A DNA stretch of 41,883 bases from Bacteroidota bacterium (lineage in GTDB: Bacteria; Bacteroidota; Bacteroidia; M30B66), in NCBI GenBank assembly GCA_947460255.1, contig CANHIS010000001.1, forward strand, positions 76,113 through 117,995, read 5' to 3'. The notes under the pieces were generated by a model. The model did not search any database, had not been told where the DNA came from, and was given only the letters and a program-made list of their open reading frames with translations. Each line of letters begins with the position of its first letter. Positions within the stretch are counted from its first letter, which is position 1. The translations under genes were made by a program, and so were the position numbers. Of the stretch, positions 8,017-17,744 are shown piece by piece.

Positions 8017-8918
8017 CCTACCATACACCCGTTCTTTTACATGACTGTATAGAAGGACTCCACTTGAAGCCCGATGGAACTTACGTCGATGTGACTTTCG
8101 GTGGAGGTGGACACAGCAAAGCCATTCTCGAAAAACTTGGCCCGAATGGTAAACTCTACGCATTCGACCAAGATCCGGATGCCGCAACCAACGTTCCTAA
8201 CGACCCAAGATTCACGCTCATTCAACAGAACTTCAGATTCATGAAGAATTTCTTGAGAATGTACGGTGCACTTCCGGTAGACGGGATTTTGGCAGACCTT
8301 GGAGTTTCATCATTTCAATTCGACACTCCAGGGAAAGGTTTTTCGATTCGATTTGATGCCCCATTAGACATGCGTATGAACCCCAATGCGGGGTCAAGTG
8401 CCGCCGATATTCTTATGAATTATTCTGAAGAAGAACTTCGAAGAGTATTCAAAGAGTATGGCGAATTGCATGAAGCTGGAAAACTTGCTCGACATTTCAT
8501 TAACGCTCGCGCCGACAGAAAGCCCGACACCACCGCCAAACTACTCGACCTGATTCGCCCATTTATGAAAAGAGGCCAGGAACATCAGTTTGCGGCCCGC
8601 GTGTTTCAAGCTTTTAGAATCGAAGTGAATGACGAAATCGGAGCGTTGAAAGACTTTCTCAAACAAAGTCTCGAAACATTGAAGCCAGGCGGAAGACTTG
8701 TTGTGATGAGTTACCACTCCCTCGAAGACAGACTTGTAAAAAATTATATCCGGAACGGAAAGTTCGAGGGAGAAGCAGAGAAAGATTTTTTCGGAAACGT
8801 GAAAGTCCCACTCAAGGCCATCAACCGGAAACCTATACGCCCCGACGAAAAAGAACTTCTTGAAAACAACCGCTCGCGAAGTGCAATTCTGCGCATCGCC
8901 GAACGAACCGAAATATGA
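8013..8918 (+). CDS. rsmH: 16S rRNA (cytosine(1402)-N(4))-methyltransferase
   Basis: SAM-dependent methyltransferase acting on C1402 in the ribosomal P site (formerly MraW). It has 301 residues. The N-terminal YHTPVLLHDCIEGL and the VDVTFGGGGHSKAIL SAM-binding loop near residue 27 are diagnostic. LADLGVSSFQFD near residue 94, RVFQAFRIEVN near residue 198 and the C-terminal NNRSRSAILRIAER complete the family profile. It overlaps mraZ and ftsL by 4 bases each (ATGA junctions), so translation is probably coupled through this part of the cluster. Confidence 0.97.
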   Translation: MTYHTPVLLHDCIEGLHLKPDGTYVDVTFGGGGHSKAILEKLGPNGKLYAFDQDPDAATNVPNDPRFTLIQQNFRFMKNFLRMYGALPVDGILADLGVSSFQFDTPGKGFSIRFDAPLDMRMNPNAGSSAADILMNYSEEELRRVFKEYGELHEAGKLARHFINARADRKPDTTAKLLDLIRPFMKRGQEHQFAARVFQAFRIEVNDEIGALKDFLKQSLETLKPGGRLVVMSYHSLEDRLVKNYIRNGKFEGEAEKDFFGNVKVPLKAINRKPIRPDEKELLENNRSRSAILRIAERTEI

Positions 8919-9313
8919 ACAGATTAAAGAAACCTAACGATTCAAAACAGAAGGCTGCCCCACAAAAGGTTGGCCCGATCTTCCGTTGGCTTTCTGACAT
9001 CATGGATGGAAGCTTCCTTTCAGGAGACGGCACCTCGAAAAATGTTCCGTTTGCGCTCTTTATCTGTTTGCTCGCTGGGTTCTATATCGCGAATACCTAC
9101 AATGCTGAGAGAACGGTTCGTCAAAATGCCCGATTGATCAAAGAAGTAAAGGATCTGCGCAGCGAATATATCACCCTGAAATCTGAACTAGTTTTTAATT
9201 CAAATCCTAGTCAGGTTGCACAAAAGCTCGCTCCAGAAGGAATTGTGGAAGCAAAAGAACCACCTCAACATCTCTTTCTCGAAAAACCAACCTTTAAAAC
9301 AAAAAAACCCTAA
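8915..9313 (+). CDS. ftsL: FtsL-like cell division protein
   Basis: Small bitopic divisome protein of 132 residues. It has a cytoplasmic N-terminus of about 43 residues, one transmembrane helix near residues 44-62 (FALFICLLAGFYIANTY), and a periplasmic coiled coil rich in charged residues (about 68-95). It ends in a short tail. Sequence is weakly conserved in this family; identity rests on topology and on its place between rsmH and ftsI, exactly where ftsL sits elsewhere. FtsL with FtsB activates FtsWI. It overlaps rsmH by 4 bases and ends 8 bases before ftsI. Confidence 0.85.
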   Translation: MNRLKKPNDSKQKAAPQKVGPIFRWLSDIMDGSFLSGDGTSKNVPFALFICLLAGFYIANTYNAERTVRQNARLIKEVKDLRSEYITLKSELVFNSNPSQVAQKLAPEGIVEAKEPPQHLFLEKPTFKTKKP

Positions 9314-9321
9314 ACACCCAA

Positions 9322-11415
9322 ATGCAAAACGAACGCGACATAGCACTAAGACTCAGGATAGTTTACCTGACGGCTGTGCTATTTGGCATTGCCATCGTGG
9401 TTCGGGCATTCATGATTGGTGTTGTTCAACGCGAACAGTGGTTAGCGAAAAAGGAAAAAGAGGTACTTCGTTATCACACCGTGGAAGCTTCGCGCGGAAA
9501 CATTTATGCAGACGACGGCAGCCTACTTGCTACCTCACTTCCTATTTATACAGTTCGTCTGGATTTTAAAGTTGATCGCCTACGAAAAATCTTCCCAGAA
9601 AAAGTTGATTCTCTAGCAAACGGACTGCATCAGATTTTTCCCGAAACACCAGCTTCTGAATTCAAGCAAGAACTTCGAAAGGGCTACCGGGCAAAATCTC
9701 GTTCAGCATTGGTTCGAAAAGACATCAATTTCAAGCAACTCTCCGAAATGCGCAAACTGCCCATATTGAAAGGCAGAGCGAAAAATGGGATGATTTTGGA
9801 AAGCCAAGAGAGACGAGTAATGCCGTTTAGAAGTTTGGCTTACAAAACACTTGGAAACATCTACGACCAAGGGAAACTCACCGGACTTGAAGCCTATTAT
9901 AACGTTTACCTAAAAGGAAAAAATGGCAAACGACTAAAGCAAAAAATGTCGGGTGGTGTTTGGAAAGAAGTGAATAGTGAAAATGAAATCGAACCCAAAG
10001 AGGGTTCCGATATTGTTACTACGATCGATGTTCAACTTCAAGATGTTGCAGAATCAGCACTTCGAAAACAACTGCTGATTAACAAAGCCGAGCAAGGTTG
10101 CGTGGTGCTCATGGAGGTAAAAACTGGGCATATAAAAGCTATCTCCAATTTAACCCGCTCCAAGAGCGATAGCTCAAGATACACTGAAGAAAGCAATCTA
10201 GCAGTTGCAGCAAAATGGGACCCAGGTTCTACATTCAAACTAGCGTCTGTTCTGGCACTTATTGAAGATGGATTGGCAGATACGAATGAAATATTCGACA
10301 CACAAGGCGGTGTGATTCGCTATTGCAATCACTCTATATACGATTCCAAAGAAGGTGGTTATGGAAGAATTTCCCTTGCCGATGCGTTCATACAATCTTC
10401 GAATGTTGGAATCATCAAAGCTGTAATGAAAGGTTATCAGCGCCAGCAGAAAAAATTCATTGAACGTATGAGGGCATTCCACCTAGGAATTCCATCAGGC
10501 ATCGATTTAACCGAAGAAAAACAACCAACCATATTCTATCCTGGACACGAAAAGTGGTCTTGCTTATCGATGCCAAGTTTAGCAATGGGTTACGAAATAC
10601 TTCTTCCGCCAATCCAAATGCTTGCGTTTTACAATGCGGTAGCTAATGATGGAGTGATGGTAAAACCTCAACTGGTTTCAGAAATTCGTCACAATGGTAA
10701 AACCGTTAAAAGATTTGATCCTGTAGCTGTTGATTCCTCCATTTGCTCAAAAGCTTCCATAAGAAAAATAAAACCCTTAATGAAGGGGGTTGTGGAAAGA
10801 GGAACGGCAAAAAACCTACGCAATCCATACTACCAAATCGCTGGAAAAACAGGCACTGTGAAGAAAAAATTCATGGTAGACAAAGTGGAGAAAAAAAGCT
10901 ATCGAGCTTCTTTTGCAGGCTTTTTTCCTTACGACAACCCCAAGTATTCTTGCATTGTAGTCATTGAAAACCCATCACAGGCAGGCTTTTACGGCAATAT
11001 CGTAGCCGGGCCTGTTTTCAAAGAGGTGGCGGATAAAGTTTATGCACGCAGTCGTGAAATGCATCAAGGTTATGTAAAAGTGCTTGCGGCTAGCGAGATT
11101 AAGCCAGAAATAAACCCAGGCTTCACCGAAGATCTTCGCGTGATTGCTTCAAATACTGGCTTAAAGGTTTCGATGCCAGAAACACGCTGGACGCGCATCC
11201 GCCAATCTGGCGAAACCCTTGTGGCAAAACCTGAAAGCTTTAATAACAAACTCATGCCCGACGTTACCGGAATGGGCTTGAGAGATGCAATTTTCTTGCT
11301 CGAGAATATGGGCATTAGCGTGAAGCCTAGCGGTAAAGGAAAGGTAAGAAAGCAATCAATCCCAGCGGGAAGCCGCGTGGGCAGGAACTCACATGTAATC
11401 ATCGAACTGGTATGA
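9322..11415 (+). CDS. ftsI: Penicillin-binding protein FtsI (PBP3) with C-terminal PASTA domain
   Basis: Septal transpeptidase that cross-links peptidoglycan with FtsW. An N-terminal transmembrane anchor (about residues 12-30) is followed by the dimerisation domain and a transpeptidase domain. The active site is complete: Ser303-x-x-Lys306 (STFK), Ser359-Ser360-Asn361 and Lys509-Thr510-Gly511. Residues from about 640 to 697 form one PASTA domain (MPDVTGMGLRDAIFLLE onward), absent from E. coli FtsI but found in related proteins of other phyla. At 697 residues it is longer than the proteobacterial enzyme because of this. It overlaps murE by 4 bases. Confidence 0.96.
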   Translation: MQNERDIALRLRIVYLTAVLFGIAIVVRAFMIGVVQREQWLAKKEKEVLRYHTVEASRGNIYADDGSLLATSLPIYTVRLDFKVDRLRKIFPEKVDSLANGLHQIFPETPASEFKQELRKGYRAKSRSALVRKDINFKQLSEMRKLPILKGRAKNGMILESQERRVMPFRSLAYKTLGNIYDQGKLTGLEAYYNVYLKGKNGKRLKQKMSGGVWKEVNSENEIEPKEGSDIVTTIDVQLQDVAESALRKQLLINKAEQGCVVLMEVKTGHIKAISNLTRSKSDSSRYTEESNLAVAAKWDPGSTFKLASVLALIEDGLADTNEIFDTQGGVIRYCNHSIYDSKEGGYGRISLADAFIQSSNVGIIKAVMKGYQRQQKKFIERMRAFHLGIPSGIDLTEEKQPTIFYPGHEKWSCLSMPSLAMGYEILLPPIQMLAFYNAVANDGVMVKPQLVSEIRHNGKTVKRFDPVAVDSSICSKASIRKIKPLMKGVVERGTAKNLRNPYYQIAGKTGTVKKKFMVDKVEKKSYRASFAGFFPYDNPKYSCIVVIENPSQAGFYGNIVAGPVFKEVADKVYARSREMHQGYVKVLAASEIKPEINPGFTEDLRVIASNTGLKVSMPETRWTRIRQSGETLVAKPESFNNKLMPDVTGMGLRDAIFLLENMGISVKPSGKGKVRKQSIPAGSRVGRNSHVIIELV

Positions 11416-12875
11416 GACTATTGAAAGATCTGCTCTATAAAGCTGGTGCAATTGAAATTCATGGCTCAACGAATTTGGCAGTGATGTCGATTACAGCCGA
11501 TTCTAGGGAAGTTCAAAAAAACGGGCTGTTTGTAGCAGTGAAAGGGACAAGAAGTGATGGACATGCCTACATCGATCAAGTGATTGAATCGGGCGCCATT
11601 GTAATTGTTTGCGAAACGCTTCCAAACGATATAAAAGAAAAAGTAACATACGTTTTAGTTAAAGATCCATCTTTTGCTTTGGCGGTGATTGCTTCAAATT
11701 TCTATGACAATCCATCCGAAAAACTTCAAGTAATTGGTGTTACCGGAACAAACGGAAAAACAACCACCACAACCCTACTCTTCGATCTTTTCACTTCCAT
11801 GGGCTACCCTTGCGGTTTGCTATCAACAGTGGTGAATCGAATTGGAACCGAAGTCATCCCATCAACACACACCACTCCCGATGCAGTGCAATTGCAAGTT
11901 TTGCTCGACAAGATGGTAAAAGCCGGATGTGCTTACGTGTTTATGGAGGTAAGTTCACATGCAGTGGTGCAAAATAGAATTGCTGGCGTGACCTTCAGTG
12001 GAGGAATTTTCACCAACATCACCCACGATCATCTTGATTATCATCAAACCTTCGACAATTACTTGGAAGCCAAGCATGGCTTTTTCATGTCGTTGAGTTC
12101 GGATGCCTTTGCATTGATTAACCGAGACGATGAAAATGGTGACCGGATGGCCCTTGATATTCGATCAGATATTAAAACTTTCGGGCTCTCACAAGCATCT
12201 GATTTTCATTGCAGGATTCTCGAGAAGCAGCTTGGAGGCATGATGCTTCGTATAGACGAGCAGGATATCTGGACGCATTTGATTGGAACTTTCAATGCTT
12301 ACAATCTTTTGGCGGTTTACGGAACTGCAATTCTTTTAGGGGAAGACAAAATCCGAATCCTTACCGCACTGAGCAATTTGCGTAGTGTGGAGGGTCGATT
12401 CCAATATTTAAAATCCTCCGAAGGAGTAACTGCCATAGTTGATTACGCGCATACGCCCGATGCACTTCAAAACGTGTTGAATACTATTCGTGACATCAGA
12501 ACTGGCAACGAACAAGTGATTACGGTGGTTGGGTGCGGAGGTGATCGCGACAAAACAAAGCGTCCACAAATGGCAAATATCGCCGCTGTGATGAGCGATA
12601 AAGTGATCTTGACCTCCGACAATCCGCGCAGTGAAGATCCTGCAGCAATTATTCAGGAAATGCGCGCCGGAGTTGATCCTGCAGAAAGCAGAAAAGTGCT
12701 GTATATCACTGATCGTCGCGAAGCTATTAGAACTGCCAGCATGATGGCCCAAAACGGCGACATCATCTTGGTGGCAGGAAAAGGACATGAAAAATACCAG
12801 GAAATCAAAGGGGTGAAACATCCATTCGACGACTTGGCAGAACTCAACGAAATTTTTAATCAAACCGGGAACTGA
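11412..12875 (+). CDS. murE: UDP-MurNAc-L-Ala-D-Glu:meso-diaminopimelate ligase
   Basis: Adds the third residue of the peptidoglycan stem peptide in the cytoplasm. It has 487 residues. The Mur-ligase ATP loop GTNGKTT is at 112-118. The specificity motif DNPR at 403-406 is the version that selects meso-diaminopimelate over lysine, so the wall should be the mDAP type expected of Gram-negatives. [10 protein letters not shown] near residue 345 is also conserved. It overlaps ftsI by 4 bases and shares one base with mraY. murF, which would add D-Ala-D-Ala next, is not in this cluster. Confidence 0.97.
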   Translation: MRLLKDLLYKAGAIEIHGSTNLAVMSITADSREVQKNGLFVAVKGTRSDGHAYIDQVIESGAIVIVCETLPNDIKEKVTYVLVKDPSFALAVIASNFYDNPSEKLQVIGVTGTNGKTTTTTLLFDLFTSMGYPCGLLSTVVNRIGTEVIPSTHTTPDAVQLQVLLDKMVKAGCAYVFMEVSSHAVVQNRIAGVTFSGGIFTNITHDHLDYHQTFDNYLEAKHGFFMSLSSDAFALINRDDENGDRMALDIRSDIKTFGLSQASDFHCRILEKQLGGMMLRIDEQDIWTHLIGTFNAYNLLAVYGTAILLGEDKIRILTALSNLRSVEGRFQYLKSSEGVTAIVDYAHTPDALQNVLNTIRDIRTGNEQVITVVGCGGDRDKTKRPQMANIAAVMSDKVILTSDNPRSEDPAAIIQEMRAGVDPAESRKVLYITDRREAIRTASMMAQNGDIILVAGKGHEKYQEIKGVKHPFDDLAELNEIFNQTGN

Positions 12876-14131
12876 TGCTGTACTACCTGTTCGATTTCCT
12901 CGATTTGAATTACGACTTCCCAGGAGCTGGAGTATTCCAGTTCATCTCTTTTAGAGCGGCGATGGCGTTAATTACTTCCTTAATCATTTCGATGGTTTTT
13001 GGGAAACGAATCATTCAATTCCTACAGTTGAAGCAAGTTGGAGAAATTATTCGTGACCTTGGCCTTGCCGGACAAATGTCGAAGCAAGGAACCCCAACCA
13101 TGGGTGGCTTGATCATCTTGGCTTGTATCCTTATCCCTACATTACTTTTTGCAAAACTTCACAATATTTATGTGATCACTTTGCTCATTGCAACTGTCGG
13201 CTTTGGGCTAATTGGCTTCCTCGACGACTACATCAAGGTTTTCAAAAAGAACAAGGAAGGTCTTGCTGGAAGATTTAAAATTGTAGGTCAAGTTGGAGTT
13301 GGGTTGCTCGTTGGAGCAGTACTTTACTTCCATCCAGATGTTACCATCAGAAGAGAAATAGTAGGTTCCGACAACAAGATTACCGTTCCGGGATATTCTG
13401 ACCTTGAGATTTCGATTCTCAACAGCAAAGCGGTAAAGTACGTTGATGCAAAAGCACCCATCACTACGATTCCATTCGTAAAAAACCACGAATTCAATTA
13501 CGCTAAAGTGATTTCGGTTTTTGGTGAGGATTATGAAAACTATGCTTGGTTAGTATTTATACCAATGGTGATTTTCATTGTAACGGCGGTTTCAAATGGC
13601 GCAAACATGACCGATGGATTGGATGGCTTAGCTGCAGGCACTACCGCCATCATTGGTTTCGTGCTCGCGATCTTCGCCTACATCTCAGGAAACATCTTCT
13701 TTGCCGATTACCTCAACGTAATGTACATCCCCGATTCGGGCGAAATTGTGATTTACATGAGCGCATTCGTTGGTGCGTGCGTTGGATTTTTATGGTACAA
13801 CTCTTACCCAGCTCAAATTTTCATGGGCGACACTGGCAGTCTAGCCTTGGGTGGAATCGTTGCGGTTGTTGCAATTGCGCTGCGTAAAGAACTACTAATA
13901 CCGATTCTCTGTGGGATTTATCTAATCGAAAACCTAAGTGTTGTAGCCCAGGTAAGCTATTTCAAGTACACTAAAAAGCGATTTGGCGAAGGCCGCAGAA
14001 TCTTGAAAATGGCACCGTTGCATCACCATTACCAAAAGCTCGGTTGGCATGAAGCTAAAATCGTTTCTCGGTTTTGGATTGTAGGCGTTGCCCTTGCTGT
14101 ACTTACCATTATAACTCTCAAACTACGTTAA
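12875..14131 (+). CDS. mraY: Phospho-N-acetylmuramoyl-pentapeptide-transferase
   Basis: Polytopic membrane enzyme that transfers phospho-MurNAc-pentapeptide to undecaprenyl phosphate, making lipid I. It has 418 residues, against about 360 in E. coli. Catalytic motifs are present: LDDY with Asp117/Asp118, [10 protein letters not shown] near 244, [12 protein letters not shown] near 311, and the [15 protein letters not shown] loop near 370. The extra length is mostly an extracytoplasmic loop of about 70 residues (153-223) where E. coli has about 30. The ATG overlaps the murE stop by one base, and the stop overlaps the murD ATG by one base. Confidence 0.97.
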   Translation: MLYYLFDFLDLNYDFPGAGVFQFISFRAAMALITSLIISMVFGKRIIQFLQLKQVGEIIRDLGLAGQMSKQGTPTMGGLIILACILIPTLLFAKLHNIYVITLLIATVGFGLIGFLDDYIKVFKKNKEGLAGRFKIVGQVGVGLLVGAVLYFHPDVTIRREIVGSDNKITVPGYSDLEISILNSKAVKYVDAKAPITTIPFVKNHEFNYAKVISVFGEDYENYAWLVFIPMVIFIVTAVSNGANMTDGLDGLAAGTTAIIGFVLAIFAYISGNIFFADYLNVMYIPDSGEIVIYMSAFVGACVGFLWYNSYPAQIFMGDTGSLALGGIVAVVAIALRKELLIPILCGIYLIENLSVVAQVSYFKYTKKRFGEGRRILKMAPLHHHYQKLGWHEAKIVSRFWIVGVALAVLTIITLKLR

Positions 14132-15477
14132 TGAAATCCTCCCTAAAACATATCAGTATTCTTGGTGCCGGCGAAAGTGGTACTGGTGCTGCTATACTTG
14201 CAAAAAAGCAGGGATGGGAGGTATTTGTTTCAGATTTAGGTGCCATTTCCGACAAGTACAAGACAGAACTTCAAACTGCTGGTGTTGCATTCGAAGAAAA
14301 ACAACACTCCGAAGCACGTATTCTTGATGCGGAAATTATTGTGAAAAGTCCGGGAATACCCGACAAAGCGCCACTTATCGTGGAAGCGCACAAACGTGGT
14401 ATCGAGGTAATTTCAGAAATCGAATTTGCTTCTTGGTACAACAACGCCAAAACGATTGCCATCACTGGCACGAACGGTAAAACCACTACAACACTTCTCA
14501 CATATCATATCCTTAAGAAAGCAGGCTTAAATGTTGGTCTTGCAGGCAACGTTGGGAAGAGTTTTGCAAGACAGGTTGCAGAAAACAACTTCGATTATTA
14601 TGTACTCGAATTGAGCAGTTTCCAGCTAGATGGCATGTTCAAGTTTAAGGCCGATGTGGCAGTGCTCCTGAACATCACCCCCGATCATCTCGATCGTTAC
14701 GATTATGCATTAAGCAATTATATTTTTTCAAAGTTCAGAATCCTCCAAAACATGGATGAGAACTGCACTTTCATCTATTGCTCCGACGATTTAACGGTAA
14801 CCGAAAACTTAAAATCGCACCACGAAAAAGTGCGTTTGCTGCCGTTTTCTCTTCAACCCCTTTCGGGGGAAGGTGCATTCATTCAGAACGACCACATTCA
14901 TTTTAACATTCAACCAGATCCATTCAATATGTCAATTTTCGACCTAGCCCTTCAGGGGAAGCACAACCAGTACAATTCTATGGCAGCCGGAATTGCCGCA
15001 AGAGTTTTCGAAATCCGCAAGGATATCGTGAGAGAAAGTCTCATGGACTTCGAAAACATCGAGCATCGACTTGAATTCGTAGCCAAAGTGCATGGTATTG
15101 AGTTCATTAACGACTCAAAAGCAACCAATGTAAATTCTACTTGGTACGCCCTTGAATCAATGTCGAATCCAGTAGTGTGGATTGTAGGCGGAGTAGACAA
15201 AGGGAACGACTATGAAATGCTCGAAGAACTTGTTCGTACACGTGTAAAAGCAATTGTTTGCATGGGGAAAGACAATGCAAAAATTCACAAAGCATTCAGT
15301 GGAGTTGTGAGCAGCATTGTGGATGCAGGAAGCGCCACAGAAGCTGTAAAGGCAGCTTATCTTCTGGGCAAAAAGGGCGATACAGTGCTTCTTTCTCCTG
15401 CCTGCGCAAGCTTCGACCTCTTCGAAAATTATGAAGACCGCGGCCGCCAGTTTAAATCAGCAGTTCGCGAGCTTTAA
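14131..15477 (+). CDS. murD: UDP-MurNAc-L-Ala:D-glutamate ligase
   Basis: Cytoplasmic Mur ligase adding D-glutamate to UDP-MurNAc-L-alanine. The start at 14131 is chosen because it gives the normal N-terminus (SILGAGESGTGAAILA) and a TAATG junction with mraY; an upstream ATG at 14074 lies inside mraY and adds unrelated residues. The resulting 448 residues are typical. The ATP loop GTNGKTTT begins at residue 113, followed by ELSSFQLDG, NITPDHLDRY and EHRLEFV. NDSKATN (about 328) and the C-terminal LSPACASFDLFENYEDRGRQF are diagnostic for MurD. Confidence 0.96.
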   Translation: MKSSLKHISILGAGESGTGAAILAKKQGWEVFVSDLGAISDKYKTELQTAGVAFEEKQHSEARILDAEIIVKSPGIPDKAPLIVEAHKRGIEVISEIEFASWYNNAKTIAITGTNGKTTTTLLTYHILKKAGLNVGLAGNVGKSFARQVAENNFDYYVLELSSFQLDGMFKFKADVAVLLNITPDHLDRYDYALSNYIFSKFRILQNMDENCTFIYCSDDLTVTENLKSHHEKVRLLPFSLQPLSGEGAFIQNDHIHFNIQPDPFNMSIFDLALQGKHNQYNSMAAGIAARVFEIRKDIVRESLMDFENIEHRLEFVAKVHGIEFINDSKATNVNSTWYALESMSNPVVWIVGGVDKGNDYEMLEELVRTRVKAIVCMGKDNAKIHKAFSGVVSSIVDAGSATEAVKAAYLLGKKGDTVLLSPACASFDLFENYEDRGRQFKSAVREL

Positions 15478-15500
15478 TCAAATAACAACAGCAGCTAAAA

Positions 15501-16652
15501 ATGAAAATGCCAGTAATATATGCAAAGGGTGACCGCACGATTTGGATCGTCGTGCTTCTACTAACCCTATTGTCGGTGCTGGCGGTGTATACTTCTACAG
15601 GTACATTGGCTTATGCTAAGCAAGGTGGCGACACTGAGCATTACTTAATTAAGCACACAGTACTTGTACTTTCTGGTTTATTCCTGATGTACATCACCCA
15701 TTTAGCGAACTACAAAATATTCTCGCGCATTGGTCAGCTCGCCATTTGGGTTGCTGCACCATTGTTGGTTTTAACGCTCATGGGCGGAGAAATAAACGAT
15801 GCAAGTCGATGGTTAACAGTTCCGATAATCAACGCTAGTTTCCAAACATCCGATTTGGCAAAGCTCGCGCTCATCATGTACCTCGCACGTTTGTTGTCAA
15901 GAAAACAAGAACAAATCAAAGAATTCAAAGAAGCATTCGTGCCTTTATTGGTGCCTATTTTTCTCACATGTGGCTTGATTCTACCTGCCAATTTCTCAAC
16001 AGCTGCATTACTTTTCCTCACCAGCATGGTTTTATTGTACATCGGAAGAGTAAATTTAAAATACATCCTTGCTTTGGCTGGCGTTGGTATTGTTGCGTTT
16101 GCACTATTTATAGTTGTTGCCCTCAATTTTGACCTTCCAGGCCGTATTGGCACTTGGAAGGCTCGTATTGAAAATTTTTCATCGCCAGATTCTGAAGGAA
16201 ACTATCAAGCAGAACAAGCAAAAATCGCCATTGCAAATGGTGGCTTAATTGGCATGGGACCAGGAAAAAGTGAGCAGAGAAACTTCTTGCCACATCCCTA
16301 CTCCGACTTCATTTTTGCAATTATTTTAGAAGAAGGAGGGGTTTTGTTTGGATCGTTCGTGGTATTGCTTTACCTCATCCTATTTCTTCGGGTAATTAGG
16401 ATGGTAAAATACAGTCCGCAGTCGTTTGCAACATTCTTGGCAGTTGGTTGTATGCTGATGTTGCTATTTCAAGCATTCATTAACATGGCTGTGGCTGTGA
16501 ACTTATTTCCAGTAACAGGCCAGGCATTGCCGCTTGTAAGTATGGGTGGAACTTCCATTTGGTTTACCAGTATTGCGATTGGAATGATTTTATGTGTGAG
16601 CCGTTATTGTGTAAAAGACGGTGGAAAGGAGGAGGTAGATGAAATCGCATAG
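15501..16652 (+). CDS. ftsW: Septal peptidoglycan glycosyltransferase FtsW
   Basis: SEDS-family membrane glycosyltransferase that polymerises lipid II at the septum as partner of FtsI. It has 383 residues and about ten hydrophobic spans. Conserved features are DASRWLTVP near residue 98, the NGGLIGMGPGKSEQRNFLPHPYSDFIFAIILEE-type extracellular loop near 250-280 (seen here as IGMGPGKSEQRNFLPHPYSD), and a C-terminal LPLVSMGGTSIW near 342. Position between murD and murG identifies it as FtsW rather than RodA. It starts 23 bases after murD and overlaps murG by 14 bases. Confidence 0.94.
   Translation: MKMPVIYAKGDRTIWIVVLLLTLLSVLAVYTSTGTLAYAKQGGDTEHYLIKHTVLVLSGLFLMYITHLANYKIFSRIGQLAIWVAAPLLVLTLMGGEINDASRWLTVPIINASFQTSDLAKLALIMYLARLLSRKQEQIKEFKEAFVPLLVPIFLTCGLILPANFSTAALLFLTSMVLLYIGRVNLKYILALAGVGIVAFALFIVVALNFDLPGRIGTWKARIENFSSPDSEGNYQAEQAKIAIANGGLIGMGPGKSEQRNFLPHPYSDFIFAIILEEGGVLFGSFVVLLYLILFLRVIRMVKYSPQSFATFLAVGCMLMLLFQAFINMAVAVNLFPVTGQALPLVSMGGTSIWFTSIAIGMILCVSRYCVKDGGKEEVDEIA
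16625..16632 (+). promoter_or_regulatory. Shine-Dalgarno-like sequence before murG
   Basis: AAAGGAGG ends 6 bases before the murG ATG, inside the end of ftsW. It is the only strong match to the 16S anti-SD noticed at a start codon here; other starts have A-rich leaders. It encodes ftsW residues, so it may be chance. Confidence 0.35.
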
Positions 16653-17742
16653 CTTTATTGTTTCGGGCGGAGGAACAGGTGGTCATATATTTCCAGCTGT
16701 TGCTATTGCCAATGCCATTCGCAAGCGAGAACCGGATGCAAAAATACTCTTCGTTGGCGCGAATGGGAAGATGGAGATGGAAAAAGTGCCTGCCGCTGGT
16801 TATGAAATCGTTGGGTTGAACATCACTGGTATCAAACGATCGTTTACGCTGTCGAACCTTTTGGTGCCCATCAAATTGTGGAAAGCACTTCGTCATGCAG
16901 CAGCAATCTTAAAATCTTTTAAGCCAGACGCAGTGATCGGTGTTGGTGGATATGCATCTGGAGCTGTATTGTATGCAGCATCTGGCAGAAACATCCCAAC
17001 ACTTATTCAGGAACAGAACTCTTTCCCGGGCATCACCAACCGCATTTTGTCGAAACGGGTAAATAAAATTTGTGTGGCGTATGATGGAATGGAGAAATTC
17101 TTTCCTCCCCAAAAAATCATCATCACAGGCAACCCCGTAAGAAGCGAAATACTTCAACCAGTAATTAATCGGGAAGAGGCATTCAAATTCTTCCAATTGG
17201 ATGAAACCAAATTCACAGTTCTTGTGATTGGTGGTAGCCTTGGTGCAAGATCGATTAACGAAGCCATGGCAAACAGTGTAAAAAAGCTCACTGAAAATGG
17301 CATTCAAATAATTTGGCAAACCGGAAAAGGCAATGCCGAAACAGCACAAACTGCAGCATTAGAAGCGGGTGTGGATAACGTTAAGGTTCATGAGTTTATT
17401 CAACGTATGGATTTAGCCTATGCCTGTGCAGACCTTGTGGTATCGAGAGCTGGTGCAATTGCAGTGTCGGAATTGTGCTTGGTAAAGAAGCCAAGCATTT
17501 TGATTCCTTTCCCATTTGCAGCAGAAGACCATCAAACCAGCAATGCCAAAGCACTCAGTGAAAAAGGTGCAGCAATGCTCGTTCGCGACGATCAAGTTAG
17601 AGATAAACTGGGCCTAGAAATCCTCACACTCTACAGCGACGAAATCAAGCGAAACGAAATGAAGGCACAAATTGCAGCTTTTGCTAAACCTGCTGCAGCA
17701 GAATTAATTGTTGACGAAATTTTCAAGTTGATCAAAGCATAA
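16639..17742 (+). CDS. murG: UDP-GlcNAc:lipid I N-acetylglucosaminyltransferase
   Basis: Peripheral membrane GT-B enzyme (family GT28) that converts lipid I to lipid II. It has 367 residues. The N-terminal acceptor loop GGGTGGHIFPA starts at residue 10; GVGGYASG near 95 and IQEQNSFPGITNR near 118 form the rest of the lipid I site. The C-terminal UDP-GlcNAc half has GGSLGARSINE near 195, a SRAGAIAVSE segment near 270 and PFPFAAEDHQTSNAK near 290. It overlaps ftsW by 14 bases and ends 2 bases before murC. Confidence 0.97.
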   Translation: MKSHSFIVSGGGTGGHIFPAVAIANAIRKREPDAKILFVGANGKMEMEKVPAAGYEIVGLNITGIKRSFTLSNLLVPIKLWKALRHAAAILKSFKPDAVIGVGGYASGAVLYAASGRNIPTLIQEQNSFPGITNRILSKRVNKICVAYDGMEKFFPPQKIIITGNPVRSEILQPVINREEAFKFFQLDETKFTVLVIGGSLGARSINEAMANSVKKLTENGIQIIWQTGKGNAETAQTAALEAGVDNVKVHEFIQRMDLAYACADLVVSRAGAIAVSELCLVKKPSILIPFPFAAEDHQTSNAKALSEKGAAMLVRDDQVRDKLGLEILTLYSDEIKRNEMKAQIAAFAKPAAAELIVDEIFKLIKA

Positions 17743-17744
17743 CC

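Noticed and set aside
14074-14130. Upstream ATG extending murD by 19 residues into mraY
   Set aside because: The added residues are Cys/Arg-rich and unlike any MurD N-terminus; the ATG at 14131 gives the standard start and a TAATG junction.
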